Of a DNA stretch of 64,000 nt, positions 52,201 to 63,024 are shown in pieces (positions within the stretch are counted from its first letter, which is position 1; the number at the start of each line of letters is the position of its first letter). Under the pieces are notes generated by a model that saw nothing but the letters and a program-made list of their open reading frames with translations, was not told where the DNA came from and did not search any database. The translations under genes and the position numbers were made by a program. Source of the stretch: Trichomonas vaginalis G3 (lineage: Eukaryota; Parabasalia; Trichomonadida; Trichomonadidae). The stretch is from the NCBI RefSeq assembly GCF_026262505.1, contig NC_067203.1, forward strand, positions 4,154,001 to 4,218,000, in the 5' to 3' direction.

Positions 52201-53530
52201 GTCCGAACATTACATTTCAGTCAGACTTCCATTTGCAAGTCAGACTTACTTTCGTCGAGACTTACATTTCAAGTCAGACTTACTTTCGTCCGAGACTTAC
52301 ATTTCAAGTCAGACTTACTTTCGTCCGAAACTTACATTTTCAAGTCAGATCTTACTTTCGTCCGAGACTTAACATTTCAAGTCAGACTTACTTTCGTCCG
52401 AGACTTACATTTCAAGTCAGACTTACTTTCGTCCGAAACTTACATTCAAGTCAGACTTCCATTTCAAGTCAGACTTACTTTCGTCCGAGACTTACATTTC
52501 AAGTCAGACCTTTACTTTTCGTCCGAGACTTACATTTCAAGTCAGACTTACTTTCGTCCGAGACTTACATTCAAGTCAGACTTACTTTCGTCCGAGACTT
52601 ACATTTCAAGTCAGACTTACTTTCGTCCGAGACTTACATTTCAAGTCAGACTTCCATTTCAAGTCAGACTTCCATTTCAAGTCAGACTTACTTTCGTCCG
52701 AGACTTACATTTCAAGTCAGACTTACTTTCGTCCGAGACTTACATTTCAAGTCAGACTTACTTTCGTCCGAGACTTACATTTCAAGTCAGACTTATTTCG
52801 TCCGAGACTTACATTTCAAGTCAGACTTACTTTTCGTCCGAGACTTACATTTCAAGTCAGACTTCCATTTCAAGTCAGACTTACTTTTCGTCCGAACTTA
52901 CATTTCAAGTCAGACTTACTTTCGTCCGAGACTTACATTTCAAGTCAGACTTACTTTGTCCGAGACTTACATTTAAGTCAGACTTCCATTTCAAGTCAGA
53001 CTTACTTTCGTCGAGACTTACATTTCAAGTCAGACTTACTTTCGTCCGAGACTTCCATTTCAAGTCAGACTTACTTTCGTCCGAGACTTACATTTCAAGT
53101 CAGACTTACTTCTCGAGACTTACATTTCAAGTCAGACTTACTTTCGTCCGAGACTTACATTTCAAGTCAGACTTACTTTCGTCCGAACTTACATTTCAAG
53201 TCATTATCGTCAGACTTACTTTCGTCGAACTTACATTTCAAGTCAGACTTACTTTCGTCCGAGACTTACATTTCAAGTCAGACTTACTTTCGTCGAGACT
53301 TTACATTTCAAGTCAGACTTACTTTCGTCCGAGACTTACATTTCAAGTCAACTTACTTTCGTCCGAGACTTCAACATTTCAAGTCAGACTTACTTTCGTC
53401 CGAGACTTACATTTAAGTCAGACTTACTTTCGTCCGAACTTACATTTCAAGTCAGACTTACCATTTCAAGTCAGACTTACTTTCGTCCGAGACTTACATT
53501 TCAAGTCAGACTTACTTTCGTCCGAGATTT
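46290..53530. repeat. 7.2-kb satellite, 35-bp dimeric unit
   Basis: The core unit is a 17-mer ACTTACTTTCGTCCGAG followed by an 18-mer ACTTACATTTCAAGTCAG; about 200 units fill the region. Both halves begin ACTTA, so the unit is a dimer of related monomers. A third form, ACTTCCATTTCAAGTCAG, is inserted at intervals, making 53-bp trimers. From 46290 to 46490 the monomers are divergent (ACTTATATTTAGAATCAG, ACTTACTTTAGTCTAGA), an old edge. From 46500 to about 47650 units are nearly perfect; beyond that single-base indels become frequent. The right edge is abrupt at 53530. The unit has no stop codon on the plus strand, which creates spurious open frames. Confidence 0.95.
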
Positions 53531-53980
53531 CATTTCTATGTATATATATCATATCATTTACTTTCGACTTATTATTTTTAATTGGATAAATTCACGGGTT
53601 TTATAAAATTGACATTTTCAACAACAATGAATAATTATACTCAGTGATATGCAAACATATAAAATATCACATATTTGTTTTTATCAGTTTTTACAATCAA
53701 AATTGTTACCCATCACTTGACCTCCAATCAATTTCAAACGTGCATAGGATGAATTATCTAAATATCGTGAAACGGCATTATTCTTCTTAATTGAATCGTA
53801 TCGTTAAAAATCGAATGCATTTCAAAGGTTTCATAAAAAAAAGATTTTAAGCCCTATCGTAAAAGAAACGATATGCTGTAAATATATTAATTGAGACTAT
53901 TTTGGAGAAAAGGTAAATTAGCGAAGAACCGATAAATTTTTGAAAAATTTGTTCAACGAAAACGTGACAATTAAAAATGA

Positions 53981-53986
53981 AAAAAA
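53981..53986 (-). terminator. RNA polymerase III terminator
   Basis: Six T on the minus strand directly after the tRNA discriminator base, the usual pol III stop signal. Confidence 0.75.
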
Positions 53987-54058
53987 TGTCCCAGGCCAGA
54001 ATCGAACTGGCCTCTGATCCGTGTCAAGGATCTATTCTAACCAATATACTACTGGGAC
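53987..54058 (-). tRNA. tRNA, anticodon reads GAC (Val)
   Basis: 72 bases fold as a cloverleaf: acceptor GTCCCAG pairs with CTGGGAC, discriminator A; anticodon stem GATCC/GGATC with loop TTGACAC; T-arm GCCAG-TTCGATT-CTGGC containing the B-box GTTCGATTC. The D-arm (GTATATTGGTTAGAAT) is weaker, as in many tRNAs, but has the GGTT A-box core. The anticodon by position is GAC, decoding the Val codon GTC. Eukaryotes normally use AAC (inosine) for this codon, so the isotype needs checking. No intron. Confidence 0.82.
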
Positions 54059-54345
54059 TTTACAAATTCTTAAAATTATATGATAATAAATTAATTCATA
54101 ACTCTCTTCTCTGATACCTAAACTAATGAAAAAGAAGTTTCGGATTTGATAAATCATACATATGAATCCATTTGATTTTGCGAAGTATGAAACATATTCT
54201 ATTCATAATCAATTTCATAATTCCAATAATTGATTCACAAAGAATACATTTTTTCCTTTATATAAAAAAGATAAATGTTTTTGAACAATCTTATATGATT
54301 TATTTTTATAATTTACAACTTATAAGATAAATTGTCTAAATTTTG

Positions 54346-56832
54346 TTAGATATCTCTAGTTTCTATTGCATCCTGGTCGAGAAGTCCGTCTTCAATCTTT
54401 TCGTCACCTTCAGCTTCGTTTTGTTCTGGTTTTCTCCTGAAAATGTAAAGAATTGGAATAGAAACAACCAAAATACAAACACAGATACACGAAACAATTA
54501 TAATTGTTGTTTTCGGTATCTTATCTTCGTAGATTTTCTTCTCTGGTTCAACTGTTTGAGTCGGATTTTGACTTGTATCAGTTTCGTTTGGTCTTTTATC
54601 GACAATAACAGATGTGATCAATGATCTGTCATCTGGATTGTATAATGGCATCATCACAGTTCTCTTCGTAATTCGATATTCGGATTCTGGGACTCCTTCG
54701 ATATCATAAACGATGGTTTCGACTTCCTTAGGAACAAAGACTTCATCGTAATCATAAGTAGTGTTCAATTCGCAGGTATCTGGGTCAAATATTAATTTGA
54801 CGTTAGATGAAGTAGATTTGATATTGCTATCGGTACAGGAATTACCGCTGTTAACTGTTGAGCTAGTATCAGCGTAAATATCGTAGGCCGCTACAACAAT
54901 TGTGTTTGTAGAGTCGGTTTCGTTATCTGAGTCGATATTGTTATCACTGAACACGCCATTTGTAAGTGATATCGATGAGGAATCGTATAATGATATTGCA
55001 ATTCCTGTTTCTTTGTGAGTGATGACGTCAGAGTATAAATAATGGGAAACGCTCAAAAGCATTGATGATTGGAACTTAGTATACAATGTTGATAACTGCG
55101 ATGCTTCGAAATCGATGATATTTCGGAGGAATTCAGTATCTCTTACTTGGATCTTCGAATTCGAGCTGACAATGCCAGATCCAGTAAGGAATCCTTGATT
55201 TCTTCTGAAAATGGATCCAACAATCGATACGTCGTCGCACTGATAGAATGAACAAGTTCCCTGTGTAAATGCCATATTTCGCAAAAACGTGACATCACTT
55301 AATCGTACTTTTTTAATGGAATGAGCGAAAAGTGCTCCGGAATAGAGACCTGTGTTATGGTTGAACTCTACATCAGAGAGTGAAAGTGCATAGGAATTGA
55401 TAATCTCTACGGTGGATGCATAGACAAGGTTGTCTTTGAACTGTGTATTCGAAATCGCGATGGCTCCTGAACCACGAAGGTCAATGTGAACAACGGATGT
55501 GTCGTAGCTGTTGTCATTAAGGAAGACACAATCTTTGAATATGCAGCGGTCGATGCAAATGTAAGAAAGAGTGGTATTTACGTAAAATGACTTATCATAT
55601 GAGCCTCTGGTATCTTTGAAGTTGACGAAAGAGGGCATGAATGGCTGTACATTGTTATTTACTTCGAATGAGAGTGGTTCCTCTTCAATTTTCGAATAAA
55701 TATCTTCTGAAATTCCGAAATTGAACAATGAGGTATCGATTTTACCAAATGTTTGGAATTGGTTTTCGTTGTAGAGGTTGAAATAGATTGTTCCTTCAAA
55801 GGAAATGCGGTTTGTCAAAGAACAAAAATCTATAGCGTTGTACGTTTTTGTTTTTTGTTTCTCTTGGCCTGAGTTATCCAAAAATTGGATGTTCTTCATA
55901 CTTATGGGTATTTTAAGTGGATTAGCGAAGCTGGAAGTGATAACAAAAGTAATTCCAACTCCAGCACTTGAAAAGTAGAGACTATTGAGGATTTCGGGTA
56001 CATTGAAATCATCTGTGACCACTTTATTGCGGATAAATGAACAGTGAGCAAGGGAAATCGTAGTTTCCATACATAATATGCCACAGCTATGGGAATGGCA
56101 CTCGTTCTCGACAAATCTGGTATTCTGGACTACGGCATTATCACAGGAACTTAAGCAAATGAATCCTGGTAATGTAAATTTGCAATTATGTAAATTAAGT
56201 CGGTTAAAAGTGACACTATTGCATTTGGAAGCGAGAATTGGGGATGAGTAAATGTCACAGTTAGCAACTGATGACTCATTAATCAAAATAAACGTGCATG
56301 TGTCCATTTTAATTATACTTTCGAAAGTTTGATCTGTAGAAATAATTGAATCGAACTGGCATGTTTTAATTACGATGTTATGGCAGAATGAAAATGAGAT
56401 TACAGAAGATTGAGTAATATCAGTGAAATTGCTTGATTCAATCTTGGAATTCATGCAGTTTGTCAATGAAATAACTGGTGATTTCGATATACCTGTAACT
56501 TTGGTCGATTTGATGATTGTGGACGAACTTGATAATTTAATTACTGGATTATTTTCATCTGAGATGTCCTGGAAGATACAATCGATAATTCCAACAAATG
56601 GGGCATCATCTGATATGTGCTTCTGATTTTGGATCTTGGAATATAATTTCGGTTCTATTCCTGTTGTTTTTTTGATTTCCGGAACAACGAATCTTTGAGT
56701 CTTCTCATGATCTATTATAAATCCAGTCTCTTCAGATATTTCCTCCCATGTAGCAGATAAAATTCGAAAAGGAAGAACAAAAAACATTTTTGACAGTTTT
56801 CGATTTACAAATTCTCTGAATTGTAATTTCAT
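54346..56832 (-). CDS. Pmp-like right-handed beta-helix surface membrane protein
   Basis: An 828-residue protein. From about residue 75 to 640 it consists of short strand-turn repeats with stacked small, Asn and hydrophobic residues (for example VEIINSYALSLSDVEFNHN and GIVSSNSKIQVRDTEFLRN), the signature of a parallel beta-helix as in the Pmp-like proteins expanded in trichomonads. A membrane span lies at 775-797 (IIIVSCICVCILVVSIPILY), followed by a 31-residue acidic cytoplasmic tail beginning FRRK. The N-terminus (MFFVLPFRILSA, Met16) may be a weak signal peptide or anchor. Surface exposure and a role in adhesion are inferred from the family. A nested pair of mobile elements occupies its upstream region; a truncated paralogue of its start lies at 62079. 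Confidence 0.82.
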   Translation of the reverse strand: MKLQFREFVNRKLSKMFFVLPFRILSATWEEISEETGFIIDHEKTQRFVVPEIKKTTGIEPKLYSKIQNQKHISDDAPFVGIIDCIFQDISDENNPVIKLSSSSTIIKSTKVTGISKSPVISLTNCMNSKIESSNFTDITQSSVISFSFCHNIVIKTCQFDSIISTDQTFESIIKMDTCTFILINESSVANCDIYSSPILASKCNSVTFNRLNLHNCKFTLPGFICLSSCDNAVVQNTRFVENECHSHSCGILCMETTISLAHCSFIRNKVVTDDFNVPEILNSLYFSSAGVGITFVITSSFANPLKIPISMKNIQFLDNSGQEKQKTKTYNAIDFCSLTNRISFEGTIYFNLYNENQFQTFGKIDTSLFNFGISEDIYSKIEEEPLSFEVNNNVQPFMPSFVNFKDTRGSYDKSFYVNTTLSYICIDRCIFKDCVFLNDNSYDTSVVHIDLRGSGAIAISNTQFKDNLVYASTVEIINSYALSLSDVEFNHNTGLYSGALFAHSIKKVRLSDVTFLRNMAFTQGTCSFYQCDDVSIVGSIFRRNQGFLTGSGIVSSNSKIQVRDTEFLRNIIDFEASQLSTLYTKFQSSMLLSVSHYLYSDVITHKETGIAISLYDSSSISLTNGVFSDNNIDSDNETDSTNTIVVAAYDIYADTSSTVNSGNSCTDSNIKSTSSNVKLIFDPDTCELNTTYDYDEVFVPKEVETIVYDIEGVPESEYRITKRTVMMPLYNPDDRSLITSVIVDKRPNETDTSQNPTQTVEPEKKIYEDKIPKTTIIIVSCICVCILVVSIPILYIFRRKPEQNEAEGDEKIEDGLLDQDAIETRDI

Positions 56833-56863
56833 ATTTCATAACTTTAATATTAAGTAGTTAAAT

Positions 56864-59800
56864 TAAGGATGTCAATTTGGAAGAAAAGTGAGAAAATTCC
56901 TAAAATGCTAAAAATGAATTTTCCAAACGAATTTTTTTATCTCATTTTTTTGATTTTGAAAAAAATTTGGAGAGAAGAACTCTTCGTTTTTGAATTTTAT
57001 CACGATGGTTTTAAAGTATATTAGACACATGTATTGGTATTACTATTTTTGTATATTTTGAGAGAAAATCCCTAAAAAGTGAGAAAATCTAAGACGGTTT
57101 GAGAAAATATATAAACTATTGAAAATTTGAATTAAACTTCTAATTTGGAAAAAAGAAATTTGGAAAGAAGAAAATTCAAAAATCGAGATTTAGACTCAGC
57201 ATCAAATGGAGAACAAAATGTTTCTTCATATGAAGGAAAAAAATTTTCTTGTGAAGAAATAGAGTTTTTAAAATTTTATTGTATGTAATGAAATAAACAA
57301 ATATTAAAATTATTTTTTGAAAAGGTACATTCACTATTTTTGACAAAATTTTAAATTTTCATGGGGTTGTAAATCTTATAATAACTAGATGAATAAGGAA
57401 TGAATCCCAGTATAATATGCATCATTATATTAAACACTATATGTAAGGCTAATGATTCTATTAACACTTATGAAGCTCTATAGTATTTGAGCAGATAAAT
57501 TTGATAATTTCCAAAACTCTTATATTTCAAAATTAAAGTGTGCGAATGCATTTAAATGAGAGCAAAAAGAGATTGATGCTGTTAAAACTATGTGTTAATT
57601 TGCAATTATTTCGCATCACAAGAACTACCCAGTAAATTCGGCTATCTTTCTTTGCAATTATTCTCCATTATACATATAATATAATGGTTAGGGTTTGAAG
57701 AAAAGTTACTAAAGAATTATTGACTTTTGAAATAATGCAGAATTTTACTTGAAGAAATCATTAATTTATGAGTTCCAAATTGCTAAGCATGACGAAGGAT
57801 CATTAAATTTGCTACAATTAAATACACTTATTGCAGAATTAAGATTTTTGAAATTAAAAGTTTGGAATATTGCCTTTTTGAATAAAAATTTAAATTTTAT
57901 TATATAATCATGATAATATCTTATAGAAATTAAAAGAAAATATTTTAAACCATTCAAATATTTTGAATGTCTTATCAATTTAAAATATTAAAAGATAGCT
58001 TGATTTTATCATCATTAGTTGTTATCAAAGTTTTCTTCTTTTGATGAACAACAGTAAATGATTTGTTAATTACTTGTCTTCCTTTTTCGCAGGAAAATCG
58101 AAAGTTATGATGATAATCTTGCTCTCAATTTTGAAACTCTCTGATTTACAAGTAAGCATTCCTTTGGAAAAGCAGTCCTATTCTGTTTTCAAGATATTTT
58201 AAAGCCTCCATTTCATACAATGCGCAGATCTATTCGAAATTGCAAGAACTCTCAAGAAAAATGCAGCAGCAAAGAAGATTCCATAGTTTCTAGCATCAAA
58301 AATTTACAACCTTAATATAACAGTTAAAGAGAAGCTCGAAAAGAAAATGTTTAACCATAAAGCTGGAAACCATTCGATATCTACTATCGGATCTAATAAA
58401 AAGTTAATTATAACATATTTAACATGCTATTTGTTGACTTTGTTCCATTATATTACCATATATATATCTTTTTGAAATCTAAAATATTTTTACGATTTTA
58501 ACCATGTGTTGTTGAAACCATATATCAATCTTAGCTAAAGTATAGTTTATGAGTCTGTCACCATCTAACGTATGAATTTTCAAAAATGTCAAATATGTTC
58601 ATTTTTTCTGTAGATTCAGCCATAATTTCATGTTCTTATACTATTCAACTATTATTTAATATTTTTATCGATTTAAATATATGATGAGATGCTTAGTTCT
58701 CCTGGAAATCGATTTTTAATCGCAATTTTAACTTTCCAAAAAAAATTCAAAAATAAAAATCCCTCTCAATTTTCTAAGTTTTATAACTCGCCAAATCTCT
58801 AGCCAAATTTGTTTTGGCCCGTATAAATATTGTTAGGCACTATATAGGGATGCTATTTATCCTATTTTCATCCCATTTTACTGTTATCGCCTAGTGAATG
58901 TACCTTTTTTTTTTGATAACAAGAAAATTCCCAATAGAAAATATTTGAGAGAAAGAAAAAAGAAAATTGAAAAATATTACTCTCCTTTATATTTCATGAG
59001 ATTTTAAATTTATTCTCATAAAATTGACAATTTTATACGTTTATATGAAAATAAGTGATTTTGGTTGAAATAGAAATTATTATTTGCTTACAGCTATCAA
59101 ATAGATTTTTGCTATTTTGATTAAAATTTGTTAATCAAATTAATAAATTTTTTCTAAATATCTTAAATATCTGGATCACTCACATATACAATGAATTGAA
59201 CGATAAAAATAATACAAACTCAACTAAGTTTCCTGTCTTTCAACTAAAAAAAATTATGCAAATTAAATTAAATTGTTTATTCAAATATAAAACAAAGATG
59301 AAGTAATTACAGTTATCATAAACTTTATGAATAACTCTGTAATTGGTTCAGATTTTCGTAAAAATGTTTTTATTAATATCGATAAGAATACGTTTACCTA
59401 CTATCACAACATATCGATAAACAAGAGTAGAGTGATTTTTATCATCGAAACTTTTTAAAAGCTGTAAGCTGGAAGGAAAAATCTTGTTTTTTCTGAGTTA
59501 GTTGTAGAACTATTGATGCACGAGTTATCATTGTGATGTAGAAGGATGTCAATGTACTGACTGAAGGATATGAAGTGAATTGAATTTCATTGAATTTCAA
59601 TTTGATCAAAATTTGTTGAAATGATATGAATGTGTCAACATCTGTATCACTCTCTTTCACTCCTTCCCTATTCTTTCGAGAACGAAGCTAGCTCAGCTTT
59701 CGCTAAGCGAATTGACACTTTTGATGCCCTAAACGTACATGCTCTCAAATTTATCGAAAAAAATTATACCACCTAAACTAGTATATTCTTATTTTAAATA

Positions 59801-59944
59801 TGATATTATCCTTAGAATCCACACTAGAATATATTTAAATCAACTTTTAAAAAAGTTCGAATCCTGCGCGTCTCACTTTTTAAATTTTCGAAAAGGAAAA
59901 TTATATTCTCCTAAAATGAAAACAATTTTCCGAATTGACATCCT
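56864..59944. mobile_element. Inverted-repeat DNA element with 9-bp target duplication, 3.1 kb (outer)
   Basis: Ends are AGGATGTCAATTYGGAA in inverted orientation (17 bases, one mismatch; the left end has two extra bases, TA). Direct repeats TAGTTAAAT flank it exactly at 56855-56863 and 59945-59953. The paralogous upstream region at 62290-62310 has a single TAGTTAAAT, a candidate empty site. There is no long reading frame. The 9-bp duplication fits Mutator-like elements. A second element (57321-58907) is nested inside; without it the outer element is about 1.5 kb, similar to the one at 12477. It was inserted 31 bases upstream of the beta-helix gene start. Confidence 0.75.
57321..58907. mobile_element. 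Nested inverted-repeat DNA element, 1.6 kb (inner)
   Basis: Perfect 16-base inverted ends AAAGGTACATTCACTA. Flanks ATTTTTTGA (57312-57320) and TTTTTTTGA (58908-58916) match at 8 of 9 positions, consistent with a 9-bp target duplication, although they are T-rich and so weaker evidence. No reading frame over 75 residues. It interrupts the outer element. Confidence 0.6.
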
Positions 59945-60230
59945 TAGTTAAATACATGACTTAAACGTAAATATGATATACGCACCTAATTACTGATTTT
60001 TTTTTTAATTTCGAAGGAATAATTAAACTCATTATCATTTTAAGGGACTCTTTATCTTTACACACTATGGTACTGATGGACCCTCATTGGAAAACGTGAA
60101 AAGGAGGCAATGAATTTGGTAATGTGTTCCTATCTTATGTCCGAAATTGAATGATATTCATTTTCAGACATATGATGGGAATACTTGAAGAATTTTCAAT
60201 GTTTGACTTCTTTTTAATTTAAATTTTTTA

Positions 60231-62163
60231 ATGTCTGAACAAGACATCCATCCAAATAAATATGGTGAACTTCGAAGTATCTATAAATACTACATTGATT
60301 CATATATTGCATTGTATCAGCTGAAAACCGAAAACGAAGGAGAATTAAACAAGATATATAAAACGATCAAAACAGAATTGATTGATTCAAATAAACATCC
60401 TCCTCAAATAATTATACGAGACGTTTTAAATATCATTCCGTATAATAATCGCTATACAAAGTCATATTTGACTCTCGCCAAACTAATATCTGATGATTAT
60501 CATGTCAAAGAAGCCAATAGAGTTGATCTCATTTCAAACTACTTGTTTTATAAAGAATATGGAATTAAATTAGATAAATATGATGATTTCGAAAAAATTA
60601 AAACCGAAAATCTTGCAATTCATACAGAAAATACAATTTACAGAGCAATTATGTATAATGACTTAGAAAAATTCGCTTTCTTCATTGAAAGAGAAGAATT
60701 TAATGAAGATCAAAAACTTAAAAGCACTTTTTATCCATCCACTGATAAAGAAGGATATTCATTACTTGAATTATGCTGTTACCATGGAGCAGTTGATTGT
60801 TTCAAGTTTTTAAGAACGAAATTTCAATCAGAAATAACTCAAACATGTTTAGGATTTTCATTTTTAGGAGGAAATGCAGAGATCATGAGTGAATGTTTGA
60901 AACATCAAAAACCAAATAAATATTGCATGGAATATGCAATTATATCACACAACATTGACTTTGTTACATTCTTGATGAATGAGTACAATATAGAGATCGA
61001 ATTATTTTATTGCGGAGGTTTTAGAAATCTTGAATCATTTTTAGTTTATTTCGATCAAACTAATAACGATAACGAATGCTTTCTTCATTCATCACGTTTT
61101 AATATTCCATCCCTTTGCAAATATTTCCTTTCTCATGGTGCAAATATCAAAGAAAAAAAATATTTTCGGAAAAACTGCTCTTCATTTTGCAGCAAAAGAA
61201 AATTGTAAAGAATCAGCCGAAGTTCTTATTTCCCATGGTGCAAATGTCGACGAAAAAGATAAATTTGGAAACACTGCTCTTCATGATGCGGCAGATTACA
61301 ATAATAAAGAAATGATTGAACTTTTAATTTCACATGGTGCAAATATCAATGAAAAAGATGAATACGGAGAAACTGCTCTTCATTATTCAGCAGAAAGGAA
61401 TAGAAAAGAAACTGCAGAATTTCTTATTTCGCATGGTGCAAATATCAACGAAAAAGATAATCAATATGGGAAAACTGCTCTTCATTTTGCAGTAGAAAAA
61501 AATAATAAAGAAATAGTCGAACTTTTTATTTCAAATGGTGCAAATATCAATGAAAAAGATAATAAACATAGAGAAACCACTCTTCACTATGCAGCAAAAT
61601 ATAATAGCAAGGAAATTGCAGAATTTCTTATTTCCCATGGTGCAAATGTCGATGAAAAAGATAAATTTGGAAACACTGCTCTTCATTATTCAGCAGAAAG
61701 GAATAGAAAAGAAAATGCAGAATTTCTTATTTCGCATGGTGCAAATGTCGATGAAAAAGATAAATTTGGAAAAACTGCTCTTCATTATGCGGCAGAAAAT
61801 AATTGTAAAGAAACAGCCGAACTTCTTCTTTCACATGGTGCAAATATCAATGAAAAAGATAAATATGGGAAAACTGCTCTTTGTATTGCATTAGAGGAAG
61901 ATAGTAAAGAAACAACTGAGTTTCTTTATTCACATAGTACAATTATCAATGAAAAGGATGAATATGAGGTAACTGTTCTTCATAATACAGCAGATAAAAA
62001 TTGTAAAGAAACTGCCAAACCTCTTAAATCATATGGTGAAGATAACAATGAAAAAACATGCCACTCCGCAATACATATTAATTTCGGTTCTATTCCTGTT
62101 TTTATTTATTTTTTTTTATTTCCGGAACAACGAATCTTTGTGTCTTCTCATGATCAATTATAA
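60231..62163 (+). pseudogene. Ankyrin-repeat protein split by one frameshift
   Basis: The first frame starts MSEQDIHPNKYGELRSIYKY and holds the helical N-terminal domain, LLELCCYHGAVDCF and the first ankyrin cap (CKYFLSHGANIKEK). An A8 run at about 61152-61159 carries one base too many; the expected NIKEKDIFGKTALHFAAKEN continues in the next frame with nine or more repeats of (S/L)HGANINEKDKYGKTALH to the stop at 62163. The last 28 residues (from about HINFGSIP) are read through the antisense of a beta-helix gene fragment, so the original C-terminus is lost. Together the frames would give about 640 residues. It could be a pseudogene, a homopolymer error or a switchable gene. A close paralogue is the locus at 9335. 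Confidence 0.8.
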
Positions 62164-62275
62164 ATCCTGTCTCATCAGATATTTCCTCCCATGTTGCAGA
62201 TAAAATTCGAAAAGGAAGAAGAAAAAACATTTTTGACAGTTTCGGATTTACAAATTCTCTGAATTGTAATTTCAT
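62079..62275 (-). pseudogene. 5' fragment of a beta-helix surface-protein gene
   Basis: From the ATG at 62275 it encodes about 55 residues nearly identical to the start of the 54346-56832 protein (MKLQFREFVN, MFFLLPFRILSATWEEIS, GFIIDHEKTQRFVVPEIKK), then a stop, and similarity ends at about 62079 inside the tail of the ankyrin gene. Upstream similarity continues to about 62310 and includes a single TAGTTAAAT (62300-62308), the uninterrupted equivalent of the insertion site of the 56864 element. Confidence 0.88.
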
Positions 62276-62310
62276 ATTTCATATAACTTTATAATTATGT
62301 AGTTAAATAC

Positions 62311-63024
62311 GAAAATTTAAGCAGGTCGGTTTGGCCAAACTTTTGGCAATACTTTTGGAAAATTTTCCGCGAAATCTGGTATATCAAGTTCATATCACCC
62401 ACAATTGCACAAATTTTTATTGCCCATGGCAATACTTTAGTGGGCATAATATGATTATATATTATCTGATAATTATATTTAATCATATATCCTGAAAGTT
62501 CAACCTGAAAGCAAATTTAAAGAGAATTAAAAGAAACCATATGAAAAGCAGACTTTTTTTTTCGTACACCCTCTCAATTTTTTTTCCAGTTTTCGTACTC
62601 ATATGGTATTATTAGTTTATAATAATCATAGAGCTTTCACTATACTGCAACATTAAAATATAGCTGTATTGTGATTATCTCCTTGAATTTGAGAGGATTC
62701 TAAGTTTAATATCAAAATAATCGCAATTGAATTTAGCATGGAAGCAATATATTTACTATTGTAAGATTGCTCATGATAGAGCTATACTTATTTTACAAAA
62801 ATTTACGGAATCTAATCAAAATACCGTATCACAGGAAGTTGAATAATAATAACTTTTAAAAATTGTGTTTTTATATGGTTACAATTGGTAGTCTTTATAA
62901 TTATGAGTGGAAGCTCTATGTTTGCTCAGAAATATGAAATATAATCAAGATTGAAGTTTGAATATAATTATATGTGTGTAAATAAGTTAATAAAAGCATT
63001 TATTACATACTATATCTCTATATT
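62311..63024. other. AT-rich intergenic stretch, nothing recognised
   Basis: 700 bases with no reading frame, paired repeat or RNA gene that I can support. Confidence 0.55.

Larger units (their letters stand above)
53536..55234. repeat. Segmental repeat B, reference copy
   Basis: The partner of 41354-43039. Here the tRNA folds and the protein frame is open, so this is the reliable copy. It starts right at the end of the satellite. Confidence 0.9.

Noticed and set aside
50924-52976. Two long open frames (482 and 247 residues) of repeated TYISSQTYFRPRLTFQ type
   Set aside because: They are a by-product of the 35-bp satellite, which has no plus-strand stop codon in any frame; frames change at each unit and starts arise only from damaged units.
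46290-53530. CRISPR array
   Set aside because: Repeats are directly tandem without unique spacers, and the genome is eukaryotic.
57676-57690. Telomere-like GGTTAGGGTTTG
   Set aside because: A single occurrence, not a repeat.
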